Shown here one piece after another: positions 44,868 to 57,043 of a stretch of 64,000 nt of DNA (positions are counted from its first letter, which is position 1; every line of letters starts with the position of its first letter). The translations under genes were made by a program, and so were the position numbers. The notes below the pieces were generated by a model that searched no databases, was not told where the DNA came from, and saw only the letters and a program-made list of their open reading frames with translations. The DNA is taken from positions 29,474,978 through 29,538,977 of the forward strand of contig CM068553.1 of the NCBI GenBank assembly GCA_035048495.1. The letters run 5' to 3'. The DNA comes from Euptelea pleiosperma (taxonomy: Eukaryota > Streptophyta > Magnoliopsida > Ranunculales > Eupteleaceae).

Positions 44868-45029
44868 AATTCAAATTTTGAATTTTAGTGCCGCTTTCCC
44901 GTTATTTCCCCATTTTTTTTTCCATTTTTTTGTCCATGTGCGTTTAAATCTGTTATAACGGCCATTACAAAGGTAACGCCCCCAGACCCAGTCCGTAATA
45001 CCGTTATAACTGTACCTTTTAAACCTTTG
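44868..45029. mobile_element. Partial AACGG-family element
   Basis: Matches the right half of the next element, with TTATAACGGCCATTACAAAG and a TTTTAAACCTTTG end. It lies 16 bp left of a complete copy. Confidence 0.55.
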
Positions 45030-45045
45030 TTACAATAGTAGAGAA

Positions 45046-45459
45046 CATGGTTTTAAAAACGGCCGTTTAAACGGTTTAAGCGGTAACGCTCCAAGCCCGT
45101 TTCTGTTAAAACTGTTTAAACATGTTTTAACGTTTTTGAATTTAACAGTCGTTTTTTCCCGTTTAAATGGCTGTTACAATCGTTTAAACAACTGTTAAAT
45201 TCTGAAAAAAAAGGCCGTTAAATCCGTTTAATTCAGTTAAAATCTGTTAAATTCTCTTTTTTTTTTTAATTTTCAGATTTCAAATTTTAAAATTTGAATT
45301 TCAGCGCCACTTTTTCCATTTTTTTCTATTAAAATCGTTAAAACCCGTTTAATTCCGTTTTTTCAGTTTTGCCCTGGCCGTTTTAATCCGTTTTAACGGC
45401 CGTTAAACGGTAACGCCCCCAGTCCGTTTAACCGTTAAAACGGCCTCCTTTAAACCTTG
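45046..45459. mobile_element. AACGG-family foldback element (414 bp, 8-bp TSD)
   Basis: Ends CATGGTTTTAAA ... TTTAAACCTTG. GTAGAGAA (45038-45045) and GCAGAGAA (45460-45467) flank it as an 8-bp TSD with one mismatch. The repeated CCGTTTAA/TTAAACGG words make it self-complementary throughout. Confidence 0.75.
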
Positions 45460-45469
45460 GCAGAGAAGA

Positions 45470-45906
45470 TGCGAAAGGGTACTTTCGTAATAACATGATA
45501 ATTCGAGGTTAAAGGCTGGCAGCCAAAGAACACGCCAGCTACTCTCACTGAATATTTATGAGTCAACCTACGCAACGGAGGCTCCGCTGCAAAGGGTTTG
45601 CAACGGGGTTCACTTTTGCAAGACGCGTAACCATAAAAACGCTCCAACTCAAGCTGAGGGTTACTTTCTAATCATGATTTAACAGTGTCCGACAAAAAAG
45701 AATCCCGCTGCAACACTGTTGCTGCGGATTCTCCGTAGGCTAGGAATTCTCATTGGCCACGCATCCACTTCTATCTCCTTCTTTACTGACTTGAAATTTT
45801 TCCAGAGCACCAAAAGTTCTGGAACAGAAAATAAAACCCTGGATTCCAGCAAGATCAGGTATCTAAGAAACTAAGAGGACCCTAATAAAAAATTCCTGCA
45901 ACATCA
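45470..45906 (+). promoter_or_regulatory. Presumed promoter and 5' UTR of the thioesterase gene
   Basis: Unique-looking sequence between the foldback element and the ATG at 45907. No canonical TATA box is certain; ACCATAAAAACGC at 45630-45642 is a weak candidate. The TSD right flank of the foldback element sits at the left end, so the element may have moved into the upstream region of this gene. Confidence 0.35.
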
Positions 45907-48900
45907 ATGGCTACTCTGCAACTACCTATCATCTTCATCTTCATCATCTACGTTTCCATCCCGTTCTCAACTTCTGTTCCATTCATCGTGTTACACGGTA
46001 AGAAGATTCTGCTTCATCTTTTGTAATCTCTGGTTCAGTTTCTTCGATCTCAACTTTATTTTTAGTTAATTTGAGCTTGTTTATTATAGTCGATGATGCA
46101 ATCAGCAGTGTAGTTGATATATATTTATGAGTCAGTCTAGAGCTACACCCATGTTGGTGGTGGGGCCAACATGGAGATCATGTTTGACAATCCAACCATA
46201 CATTGAGTTTCTCTTGCCATGATCATCATCATCACCAAAAATCAGTTCATTTCGAAATCGCTAACTGTATAAAAAAATCGACCCAAAATAATGGTTTAAT
46301 TCGATGAGGATAGGAACGTCGAAATGGCCTGCTTTTTTTTTTTTTTATGAGGAAGGCAACTTTACCATGGAAAACTCACTGTGCAGTTGGATTGTCCAAG
46401 CATGATGATCTCTGTGTGGACTGTGGGCCCCACTACCGGTTGTAAGAACTGGATGTAAGAAATGGGTGTAGCTCTAGACTGACTATATATTTATATATGT
46501 GTATATTTGTTGTTCAGAATGAATTATTACAGAGTTGGTTGAGGAATATTGAGCTGAATCTGTCGTCCATGCGACCATTGTAGTTTCTTCTATTCGAATT
46601 GCCATGCTGTAATTACTCATTTTGGATGGACAATCCTATGGAAAATTTGAAGATGCTTTTTTGGTTATTGGTAAATTGAAAGTATGTAGTTGAAGCTGTA
46701 GATAATTGAATATAGGTTCGAGGATTAATGGTTCTATAACCAATTATTGAAGACTTATGGTCTTGGTTTAACAATGGGTGTTATGACCAGTGGCAGAGCC
46801 AGGATTCTGTCCCAGGAGGGGCAAGGCGGCACGTGACAAAGTTGAGGGGAGGCAAGGGGGCAATTCCCTCTATAAAAGGGTGTTTTGGAAAATAAAATTT
46901 AATTTTCTTTAATGAATTTGAAAGTTGAGGGGGGCAGCTGCCTCCCCTCAGCATTGGGTATGGATTTACTCCCAATGCTGTAATGAGGAATAGGAAATGG
47001 AATGGAAAGGCCACATTAATTTTTTATGATATATTAGTCAAGTTGACTCTGCAATCCAGTTATGGAATACCAAATAGGTATGGAAATAAGGGATAAATGT
47101 GTTATCCTTGACAGTCACATTGTGTGTGAAAATTGTGAGTTGTGTGGAATCAGAAAACAGGGTTAAATATCTCGAATTATCTCTGGTTGAAGGATTTCAG
47201 TCTGTGATATGTTTGACAAGCTGTGTACAATCAACATCTATGCAACAACTTGACTAGGAGCATTCAAGTATAGTGGTGTAGATATTTATTTTTTCTCCCA
47301 GTCGTAGGAGAAGAATCTGAGTCATTTCATATTTTAGCCATTTCCTTAGTTACCCTTTTACTATATATAGTTGTAAGCAGTGGCGGAGGGTCTGATACCC
47401 AGGGCCGTCTCGATGCAAGTTGAGGCCCAAGGCGAAAACTTCATATAAGGCCTTTTTTTATATTTAATATGTTAGTAAATGTGGTATTAATTAACAACTA
47501 TTCGTGATACTCAAAAGCTACGGAATAATGTAGATGCAGAGGACTACCACATTGCAGTCCATGCAGATGACTCTCGCGGCCCTACATAGATCAATATTTG
47601 GGCCTAATGACTGTGTGGATGTTCAGCCCACCTATTGGTGGATATACACTAAAAATCAGCTTGATCGATGATTTCTAGCCATTGGATTTATTACCCAAAG
47701 AACATGTTTGAATCCCGTGGTTAGAACATTCCTAAAAAGTACTAAAATTTATAGCTAGAGATAACCAATCAGGTTGATTTTTGGTTTGTATATCCAACAA
47801 GGGGTGGGCTAAACATCCATATCGTTAGTGGGCTGGCGACTTCTCTCACCTAGGCTGGGGGCCTTCTCCCACCTGGGGCCTAAGGCGACCGTCTTAATGG
47901 CCTTATGGTTGAGACGGCCCTGCTGATACCATGCAAGGGGGTATAGAGATTAATGGTAAGCATGATGACCCATCTTTTGGGTTTGTGCAATATTTGTTGA
48001 GAGAGTAGCTGTGCTTTTGCCTTAAAAGGCTACAAAAGATAAGTATACAATTAATACAATCATCACACTTGGAAACAAGGATAAAATACAATCAGTTATA
48101 AATGGAAAGGGAATTATTCTCTACCAGTTACATGGCTTTTGACAGTTAGCATGACCAAAATGCGAAACAAACAATGAATATTATTCATATACAGATTTTC
48201 CTGAGGTTCTTGAGTGAAGAAAGAATGTGGCAGGATTATTCTTATTGATAATTGGTTTGGTATAATTTCAGAGCAAATCTTGCACTCTTGAAACAGATCA
48301 AGGAATCTCTTCTCAAAGTTTCTGCTACTAGACTGTTTATCAATCAACTCTTTCTGCTCTATTGACAGCTAGAATTCTTGATTATCCTGTTATCCTTGAA
48401 ATTATTTTACATTTTCTTGACATCTAGGGCTTCCCTTATTTTCATAGACCTGAGAACCATATTAATTTAGATTCTAATTTCATTTAAGACCTTTATTCAA
48501 GTCATAGTCTCAAAGTTCCAATGTGTATCTTATGACAGGCATTGGAGATAAATGCTCCAATCGAGGAGTTTCACACTTCACAGAGCTTCTAAACGACTGG
48601 TCTGGTTCTAAAGGATATTGCATGTATGCTCCTATGTTTTCTTATGTTAGATGGCTCTATATTTTTTCATGCTTATACAAATGATAGCTCAATAACCCAT
48701 CCTGAAGTCATTAAGTGAAGTTTATGTCTCTTGGTTTTCCTGTTGTGCTTCAACTACATAATCCATTATTTTATGAGGGGTAGCAGATAACTTGAATGTA
48801 GACAGCAAAGTCAGAAGAGTCTGAACTAAGAATTAAGTACAAGAAAGAAAAGAAAAGTGACAAACATCGACCTGATGCTTTAGAAGTGCATTTCTTATTT

Positions 48901-51900
48901 TTAGATGCCTTACATATCTTCAGTTGTGACCTCACTGTTACAAGCAGGTTTATCAAAGTAATATTCCAGACTGAATGTGTTATTTATAAAGAGTCCAAAG
49001 AGTTTGCAGTGAACTTATGGTATTGCAGTTCTTAGCCTTAAATATGATAATATCCATGACAGAAAGTCTGTCTCTTCCGTTTTTTTGGTGCAGACTTGGT
49101 CTTAGTAAGCATTACAGGGATGCTTGTTACAAACAAGCATTACAAAATACAGAATAAAGTGATGATACAATCATATTAACCACTCTTCCCTTAGCTATGG
49201 TCATATATAGCAATCACACTTGGATAGGGTGGACAATTAGCTAGAGCAGTAGGTGCTGTTGATTACAAAAAGAGGGTAAATCGATTACATTGAAATTAAG
49301 TGACAGACTTTTGTTTTGCAAACATCGACACATATTGCTTACAACAAAATATTCTTGAAATTATAAGGATAGAGGCCTCAAAATTAAGTGACATGGGCAC
49401 AGCAAGGACATGAGCTGGGTAAGTCATGGACAGAACATTTAAACGGGGTATGATGTTCATATTAAAGGTCATCTAGTTCTTCCATTTACATATTATTACT
49501 ACATATTCAGTTATTAGCTAGATTCATCCTATGGATATGGAAGAGTCACATGATCACCATGTAATATAAAAGAAATATGTCCAATCCATCAGGTAGTATT
49601 AAGAGAGTAAACTATAAATGGGAGCATATACTCTCATAATCATAAACTTTTTGACCAGATGTTTTTTTTTGATAAGTCAAGATGGAAATATATAAAAGAA
49701 AGGAGATTGAGAAGATCTCAAAGTACAAAGGCAAATAAACAAAGAAAAGCCAAAAGGTTCAAAACAACAAAACTTATCTTGCCAAGAAGGCTTCGAACCT
49801 AAACACCATATCAGAAAAGAAACAACCATTCATTTCTAGTGACACTACCCCAATTGTAGAGGGAGGCCTTTATACTCATAATGGTATCCTGTAATGAGTC
49901 TTCTTCTCCTCTGAAAATCCTTCTATTTCTTTCCCTCCAAAGTGATGCTGGACGATTGTGGTGGTCTCAAATTAAAGGCTGAGATTAACAGAAAATTATT
50001 AAGAACAATGAAATAGAAAATTTCTATGCTAATCACACGCAAATAATCAGATTCAAGCAAATAAATTTATGAAAGTTCAAGACCTTCACACAATCCTACA
50101 ATATTAGACCCGTTACTTTAACGGCGATGATCTAATGTAAGATGGAACTTCCAACAAGCTTAGGGAATCAGTTAAGGGATGAAACAAATCTGAAATGACT
50201 TCCTTTTCCAAGAGATTATAAGTTTTTGAAGTTCAGGAAGGTTTCTGATAAGTTTCGGGGCTTTTTGACAAGTATCAGATTTTAGCCAGGTTTTGGGAGA
50301 AAAAGGAAATTCATGGAAAATTAGGGTTTGAAAAGAGGTTAGGGGTTTCTATGGTTGCCACAAGGATCTGGGAGTGTTTGAGGTTTATGGTGAGGGTTTA
50401 GGAAGGGTTTAGAGTACCGTATAGATAATTGATGGAGGAGGGTTACTATTCATGCAACACTATTCATAGCTGTGATCAATGATTAGGGTTTTGAGATAAA
50501 AAAGATATGGTTGGGTTTCCTAGGTCAAACTTGATAAAAAAAAAAAATAGATGGAGAAAGAGAAGAGAATAAGAGAAAAGAGATAAAGTGAGAAATTACC
50601 TTCGGATTTGCACTGTACTAACTTGGATTTACACCAAGGAAGCTTGGATTCTCACCAAGGAAGAAGAGAGCACTCCACAAGAGAATTCTCAATAGCAAGA
50701 TTGAATATATTTTATCATCAATCACGGATTACAACTAAAAGAGTTTATATAATAACTCAAAATTCCCTAATCTAATCTCAGTCATCCATTTAATCTAATG
50801 GCTATAAAAAAGTACAGCAACTTAAGTAACTAACCAAAATTACAATGAGCCCCCTAACTGTGGGCTAATTGCAAAGACACCTAAAACTCTAAAAAACATC
50901 AAAATAAGCCTAGAAAACTAATAAAAACTCTCCACAAGCTCCATACGCAACCCACTTGCATCTTTCCAATGTGGAGTCTTCCTAATGCACATACATGTGG
51001 GGTCTTCAAAATCTTTTTTCTTGTCTTCCACTGGTAAAACCCGCAAACGGTGTCATCTTCCATAAGACCTTCCCCCTTTCTGACAGCTTGATCTTTTGGC
51101 CAGCCGCCCAACAACTCCCCAATCTTCTCTGGCATCACCCAAGAAATACCTACTTGCACCAGAAAGTATGACCATAGCTGTGTAGCAAAATCACAATGCA
51201 AAAGAAGATGGTCTGTATTTTCCCCATTGGATTTACACATAGTATAAAAATTTACTGAAACCCACTTTCGAGCAATCAAGTTTTCAGTAGTGATTATTTT
51301 GTTAAGAGAGGAGGTCCATGCAAAGAAACGAATTTTGGAGGGCACTTAAACTTTCCAAATTATTGAGCTCAGATGCGAAGGTAGCTATGAGGTAGTGGTC
51401 CTGGATAAGGTATCATAGAATGATCTCGTCGAGAAACACCCAGATTTGGAATGAACCCAAGATAGATGGTCTTCCTCTGAAGGTATGACTGTATGATGCT
51501 GCAATAAGTCCGTCTAGGATTCTAGTTGTTTTTTCTACCATTCAAGAAGGTTTCTCCTGAAATCTAAGTCCCAAGATCCCTCTCGACTGTTTTGGATCCA
51601 AACTGAGACAACGAATTGGCCTTTCAGTTGAGATAGGGAATAAAGATGCGGAAAAACCTCTATGAGACGACTATCATCCTCCCAAAATCTAATCCTGGAC
51701 CTTTATTAATCTATCCTTACCCTTGAGAATTCATTTTCATCTATGTAACATGGACACTCTGTTTTCTACGAATTTGTCGTGTCAGCCACCTTGCCGTATT
51801 CATGTGTCGGGCATACCGTTTCAAGCAAATCTCAATTTATTCAAAAAAATTTCTTTCAACTATTATTTATACATGATTTATGTGATTTTAATGTATATCA

Positions 51901-54900
51901 ACTTATTCTAAATACATTATTTCTATATTGCATACTTAACATGGGCTAAAGTATTTTAAACATATATCTTTCGGCATAAAGAATGAACTGAAATAACCAC
52001 CGGTCCGTTCCCTTTAATTGGAAATACCTAGAAGGGGGGGGGGGTCGATTAGGTATTTAAAATTAATTATACCTAAACAGTTTTACTGGTCTATGGTAGG
52101 GGAGAAAATCGTATGCCTTAGTTGTTTGATAAAGAATTATCACAACCGATTCAAATCGACTATACCTCCGTGGTATATTTTCTTTTCGTCGTTTGTTCTA
52201 ATCAATATAAATAGCGGAATACAAACAAGCAATCACACAAGACAAGAGATTTTTACGTGGAAACCTTAGCCAAGGAAAACCAAGGGACCACGTTCAGACG
52301 GAAAGTATTACTAACTGGAAAGTTAAACGAAATAAAGGTTACCTACGCAGCACCGTTGCAAATACAGCTTCCAACCTTAGTCAAAGCCTACTACCGATGT
52401 GTCCACGTCCTCTAAATTAATGCTACGAGTCTACGCGTGCCCTCCCAGCCAAGAAGCATTGTCTGCTTGTTCAGTTCGGTACATTCCAAACCTACCATCG
52501 ATTGGCCACTCCGATCTTAATTCTCAACACTCCAGCCTTTGCCGAAGGTGAAGGATTCAGTACACCTGTACCCTAGGTTGCTCAATGGTGTTGAGTCACA
52601 CTGGTACACTCAGGCTACTAGGTCAAATATCTAAGCGGAAAACCTGAGCTGAGTAATGGATCAAGCACTTGGCTTTGATCAAGAAGATGAACAAGCTCAC
52701 AAGATGTTTATAGAATAAAAAGCTTCTTGCTCTTCAAATGGACACTCTAATAAATAAATCTTTTCTTCTCTCTATTGAAGTGTAGAAGTGTATTTTGAGA
52801 AGGTATAGGGTTATATTTATAGAATTCGTAACCTTGAGCCTTGTAGAACGTGGGATAGTGGGAACTAGAATTTCGGATCTGAGAAAGACTCAATCTGCGT
52901 GAAGTCCAATCGATTGTACTCTGGGTCCAATCGATTGGCTTTGTACGGAAGGGTTTTTCATTCGTAAATCCAATCAATCGGACTTAAATAAGTTTCTATC
53001 CTGTAGACTCCAATCGATTTTACAGAGGTCTCCAATCGATTGGGCTATGATCATGTTCTATCTCGTAGACTCCAATCGATTTTATAGATGTCTCCAATCG
53101 ATTGGGCTTTGATCATGTTCTGTCTCGTAGACTCCAATCGATTTTACAGATGTGTCCAATCGATTGGGCTTTGATCATGTTCTGCCTCGTAGGCTCTAAT
53201 CGATTTTACAGAGGCCTCCAATCGATCGGACTCTCTCAGAAGTCAATAACTTTGACTAAGACTCAGGTCTGGCCAATGACTAGGTTTGACCATTATATTT
53301 TATTCATTTTAAACCTATTCCTATGGCCACTAAGTCACTTACCTTCCTAAGCGAACGTACACGATCTATAACCGACAAATGGGCAGTTACTCAGATGACT
53401 CATGTCGTCAACTGTCTGATTCTTGATGTCTTTGTCTTCTAGTCTTCACGTAGTCGACGAAGTATGCGTACCACAACATCTTCACACTACACTGGTGCTC
53501 GTAGGAATGGTTACATGAATATTTTTTTATGTCATACGGAATCTTTGCCAAACTTAGAATATGAAAATATTCTTTACATGAACTGTACGGACGTGTCGAC
53601 ATATTGGGTTTGTAGGAGTCGCTGTGTCTGATACTCTGTATCCATGTCAGACACGGAACATAGCTTTCCATACTCCACACCTGTACAACATCCTAGTCCT
53701 AGAATCCTTGGAGACCCAACCTCCAGGTTCCTCACCATACTTGCCAACAATCACTAGCTGCCACAAAGCTCTCATTTCCTTTCAGAACCTCCAAATCCAC
53801 TTTCCTAAAAGAGCTAGATTCATCTAACCTATTCTCTTAAAGCCTAGCCCACCTTTCTTTATTGGAAGACACACTTGTTCCCATTTCACCAAGTGATAAC
53901 AGAAGGTGTCCTCCTTGTCGTGCCATAGGAAGTCCCTCATCAATCTCTCAATCGTTTTTTCCACGTTAACTGGGGTTGAAAACAAGACATAAAGTAAACT
54001 GGGATCCTTGAAAGTGTGCTCTTGATCAGTACCAATTTCCCTCCTTTGGATAAGTATTTCCCTTTCCATGGTGACAATCTCCTTCAAATTCTCTCAATCA
54101 CCAGATGCCATATTGATTTAGCTTTGTACAGCGCTCCAAGAGGAAGTCCTAAATATGTGGTAGGTAAGGAGGCAGTAAAACAAAGTTAGAATCCTAGCAA
54201 AATCCTCTAAACTCCCTACTTCTCCTATGCTGATGATCTTACTCTTGTTAAAATTGATTTTGAGGCCCGAGCAAACCTCAAAGCAACATAGGAGGCATCT
54301 AAAAAATGCCAATTGTCTCCTAGCACCTGACGTGAATACCAGAGTGTCATATGCAAATTGGAGGTGAGAAATCTCCACCCCCTCCTTGAGCAGATGTTGA
54401 GGCCCTTGCCTCTACATACCCATGCCAAGTTTCCTAGACTCTAAGCATGGAATTAAAATTGGCCGAACTTCTAGCGAATTTTGTCGTTTTTTAACTTGTC
54501 GAAGTGAAGTTAACCGGTTATATTATGGAGAAATTTTGCACTTCAGGATCAAAACTTTAAAATAGATGAAAGTATTCAAAACACATTTTCTTACTTTTGG
54601 GAGGTTCATAGATGATAAATGATAACTCCATTAAGAATTTTTAAGTCAAAAACAACTTGTAGGGGTTGAAATCTAGACCAAATGCTCATAGGGTTGCATA
54701 TTTTCAAGTTGTTCATCAGTAAAATCTATTTTTCTCTGTAGTTTCATCGTTCTTTCATACGGTTAAGTTAAACTAATTATACAAATGTGTAATGCATCAA
54801 ATCTCCAAACTTCTTTATGTTTTCGAATTTTTACAAAATTTCTCCATGTCGAATTGAACTTCTTCGAATTAATTCCGGATTTTAACTGAGCGAAGTTTAG

Positions 54901-55695
54901 GGCTTCTGCAGTTGGGCAGAGGCAGGGAGGGAAACCCTGTCATCTAGAAACCCAACATTGATTTCAGAGAGAAAGTCAAAGAGATTAATTATGAAACCAG
55001 CTGTACTTTTATTGGAGAATCCAATTTGGCTAGCTCTTCAATTATGTGCAGGATTTTAGATTACAGTATGTGTGGCTGGCAATACAGTATATTACATAAA
55101 TAAATAGGTAATGACATAAATCCGTACATTTACATGCATATAGGCACATAGAGATGTATGTAAATATGTTTATGATTTACTCCTTTTGTCTTTCTATTCC
55201 TTTCTGCTGTAAGACTTTATCGTCATTAGCACAGAATATATCACCCACCCTTCTGTCCATTCTGTCTTTTCTATTTCTCTTTCAGTCTTATGTTGTGTGT
55301 GTGGGAAACATTTTAATATTTTTTGGGTTTGTTTCTCCATATGCAGAACTAATCCTTTGATTGTTCTTTCCTCCCCTGTAGAGAAATTGGAGATGGATCA
55401 TGGGATTCCTGGTTTATGCCCCTTATGGAGCAGGTGAGACCTGCATTATCAAAACTATGATAAGATATCATCTCTGACTTTTATTAATTCATCATCTGGT
55501 TGTAATTTAAACCCTCACTTGTTTGCAGGCAGGAATTGTTTGTGATAAGGTGGTAAAGCTGTTTGGCTAATGTAACTATTTTGCTGGTCCTGGCGTTCAA
55601 AGTTCATCAGATTTTCACAAAGTTCATTATTGGACTTACAGGTGAAGGAAATGAAAGAACTCAGTGAGGGTTACCACATAGTTGGACTTTCTCAG
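45907..55695 (+). CDS. PPT1: Palmitoyl-protein thioesterase (PPT1-like), exons 1-5, 3' incomplete
   Basis: Exons 45907-45997, 48539-48623, 55382-55433, 55529-55549 and 55642-55695 join in phase across GT-AG introns into 101 codons. Residues 1-24 form a signal peptide. They are followed by V-P-F-I-V-L-H-G-I-G-D-K-C-S-N, the conserved first strand and oxyanion region of PPT1. Later come G-Y-C-I-E-I-G-D-G and S-W-D-S-W-F-M-P-L, then V-K-E-M-K-E-L, and H-I-V-G-L-S-Q at the end of exon 5. The Ser in G-L-S-Q-G is the nucleophile that removes palmitate from cysteine residues; the second Gly would begin exon 6, which I do not find before 64000. PPT1 works in the lysosome/vacuole. Intron 1 is 2.5 kb, intron 2 is 6.8 kb and intron 5 is over 8 kb, all with mobile elements. 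Symbol by homology. Confidence 0.85.
46131..46484. mobile_element. MITE in intron 1 of the thioesterase gene
   Basis: AGTCAGTCTAGAGCTACACC on the left is the inverted complement of GGTGTAGCTCTAGACTGACT on the right. ATATATTTAT flanks both sides (about 10 bp), compatible with a MULE-like origin. Confidence 0.65.
47400..47922. mobile_element. hAT-type element (523 bp, perfect 8-bp TSD) with nested MITE
   Basis: Ends CAGGGCCGTCTCGA ... TTGAGACGGCCCTG, with CTGATACC on both sides (47392-47399 and 47923-47930). A family A foldback copy sits inside it (about 47595-47840: left arm GTGTGGATGTTCAGCCCACC, right arm GGTGGGCTAAACATCCATAT). It lies in intron 1 of the thioesterase gene and is too short to encode transposase. 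Confidence 0.85.
49662..49972 (-). pseudogene. LINE fragment, 3' end with poly-A
   Basis: On the minus strand the region reads a LINE ORF2 tail with L-W-R-E-R-N-R-R-I-F-R-G-E-E-D, then a stop, then a short 3' UTR ending in a poly-A run (T run at 49662-49671 on the plus strand). It is a 5'-truncated copy in intron 2 of the thioesterase gene. Confidence 0.6.
49975..50870 (-). repeat. Dispersed repeat, copy 1 (related to 57954 and 63622 sequences)
   Basis: GATTATAAGTTTTTGAAGTT ... ATCAGATTTTAGCCAGGTTT ... GGGTTTGAAAAGAGGTTAGG matches the window's end at 63622-64000. The sequence to its left matches 58000-58230 only loosely. It is probably an LTR of an unidentified family in minus orientation. 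Confidence 0.45.
50890..51724 (-). pseudogene. LINE ORF2, RT-to-zinc-binding region (zf-RVT)
   Basis: On the minus strand, after decayed sequence from 51724, the block P-S-K-I-R-F-F-A-W (51345) leads into N-T-D-H-L-L-L-H-C-D-F-A-T-Q-L-W, the zf-RVT zinc-binding domain that follows RT in plant L1-type LINEs. It continues through G-G-W-P-K-D-Q. It lies on the same strand as the RT fragment at 53655-54440; the two are separated by 51725-53654, which contains the solo LTR. Many stops are present. Confidence 0.75.
51989..53578 (-). mobile_element. Solo LTR of the SIRE-like family (1590 bp, TSD TGAAC)
   Basis: On the plus strand it starts TGAAATAACCACCGGTCCG and ends ATATTCTTTACA, and matches both LTRs of the element at 12644-24971. 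The 5-bp TGAAC flanks it on both sides (51984-51988 and 53579-53583). It has a minus-strand TATAAATA at 52814-52821 and a palindrome array upstream (52905-53230), here partly as a 62-bp tandem repeat with TCCAATCGATTTTACAGA and TCCAATCGATTGGGCT. Confidence 0.9.
53005..53225 (-). repeat. 62-bp tandem repeat carrying CCAATCGATT palindromes
   Basis: Units beginning GTAGACTCCAATCGATTTTA recur about every 60-62 bp, roughly four times, each with two palindromes. The array seen in the other LTRs has here expanded as a regular tandem. Confidence 0.7.
53655..54440 (-). pseudogene. LINE ORF2, reverse transcriptase fragment
   Basis: The minus strand shows I-S-H-L-Q-F-A-Y-D-T (about 54370), where LINE RTs have F-A-D-D-T, so the first catalytic Asp is Tyr. 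Next comes G-L-K-I-N-F-N-K-S-K, then D-F-L-W-H (about 53940), C-Y-H-L-V-K-W-E-Q-V-C and K-K-G-G-L-G-F-K, followed by A-L-L-G-K-W-x-W-R-F. This is the RT thumb of a plant L1-type LINE. It is truncated at the 5' side near 54440 and broken by frameshifts. It lies in intron 2 of the thioesterase gene. Confidence 0.8.
54441..55381. other. Remainder of intron 2, with a possible foldback
   Basis: Between about 54460 and 54900, GGAGAAATTTTG on the left and CAAAATTTCTCC on the right, and GTCGAAGTGAAGTT against AACTTCTTCGAATT, suggest an imperfect foldback. No gene was seen. Confidence 0.35.
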
Positions 55696-57043
55696 GTGAT
55701 TAGAGATGTTTGGATGCGATGCAATTATTTACTTCACCTTTGTAATGCACTGTGTGCTTTTTTATGTATACTTCTTGTGCCGTATTTTGTTTTTTACACA
55801 GAGCATGCCTTCAGTGTTCAGCCTCATATGCTTTACTGGGTTCCTTTAAGATTGAATCTTGCATCTCGAGACTAGTTGAGAATTACATGTCTGACCTAGG
55901 ACAGCTTAGAACAACAGACAACAGGGTTTTATGATGGCTGAAATAAGGGTTTGATCCTAGGGTTCAGAAGGGGCTGGAATTGGGGTTTATGGATGGTTTA
56001 AGGCTAGATGTATGGGTTTATAAAATTGCTTAAAGATATAAAAAAAATAGGAAAAAGAGAGCGATCCAGAGAGAGAGAGAGGAGTCCCACTTCTACCAGA
56101 AAAAACCAGGTTAGAGTTTCACTAACCTTGATTCCTCCAAATGAATGAGTCTCACCACCCTAAAAGCAAGGAGTTACACCAATAACAAAGAAGAGAGACA
56201 ATCATTCATTAAACTTATTCGAAAGAATAAAAGAAAAAGAAGTACATGGGGTCAATACATGGCTGAACAACAGCCCCAAAGTTCTCCTAATTTTTAAACT
56301 CCAACTAAACATAAAATAGAAACTTTCCTAAAACTTCTAGAACTTAGGCTTTTCTAAACTAATCCTAAACTTACTAATGTTCCTCCATACTAATTTTTAG
56401 AGACTCCTATACCTTCATAAAAATAGTAAAATATGATTACTAAGAATTGTAAGATTCTTTGTCCTTTAGCCAATTGGTCGTTGAAACGGTGGACTGGCTG
56501 GTTCACCAGTGCAATCAGTTGATCAGACAAATGATGTGTCTTTTATTAAAACAACAAACAAAATAAATTTTCGAGATGATGTTGGACATATTGGTTAGGG
56601 GATAGGTTTGCCTGTTCAACCAGCCGGGGCAGTCCGGTTTATAAAACACCACTTAAGCCTCTTTTTCTTTTTCGTTTTATAAGGGTAAATTTTTATTAAT
56701 ATTTAGTTGAAAAAACTTATAGAACTTGGGGAAGAGAATGCCCTACGGCTCGATGCTGCAGAAAGAAGGTAAATGTTTTTTAGTATTTAGTTAAAAAAAA
56801 AAAGCTTATATAAGATTAGGGTATGTGTTCTATAGCCCACACACCCATATTATATATACAACTATAGTAAAATTACAAGAGTGCCTGACGCGGGACATCT
56901 AACCAATACCAAAAGTTGCAACTGATGGGGGCGTGAGATTAAATCCCTTCATCTCATAGCCAAGATCTAGGTCCTCAGTCGAACCCTCCTTCGTGGGTCC
57001 CATTTTACACGGGCCATCCCACCCCAAGTGTGCCCCATATATG
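55696..57043. other. Start of intron 5, repeats only
   Basis: No exon of the thioesterase gene was found. GGGTTTATGGATGGTTTAAG-type sequence (55920-56100) is loosely like the repeat at 50220-50500. The segment to the left of the solo LTR (56900-57043) has no recognised identity. Confidence 0.3.

Noticed and set aside
46789..46995. CAGTGGCAGAGCCAGG start suggesting another hAT element
   Set aside because: No matching inverted end or 8-bp TSD could be found, so no boundary can be claimed.
54460..54900. Possible foldback in intron 2
   Set aside because: Pairing is short and interrupted; without a TSD it is mentioned only as a possibility.
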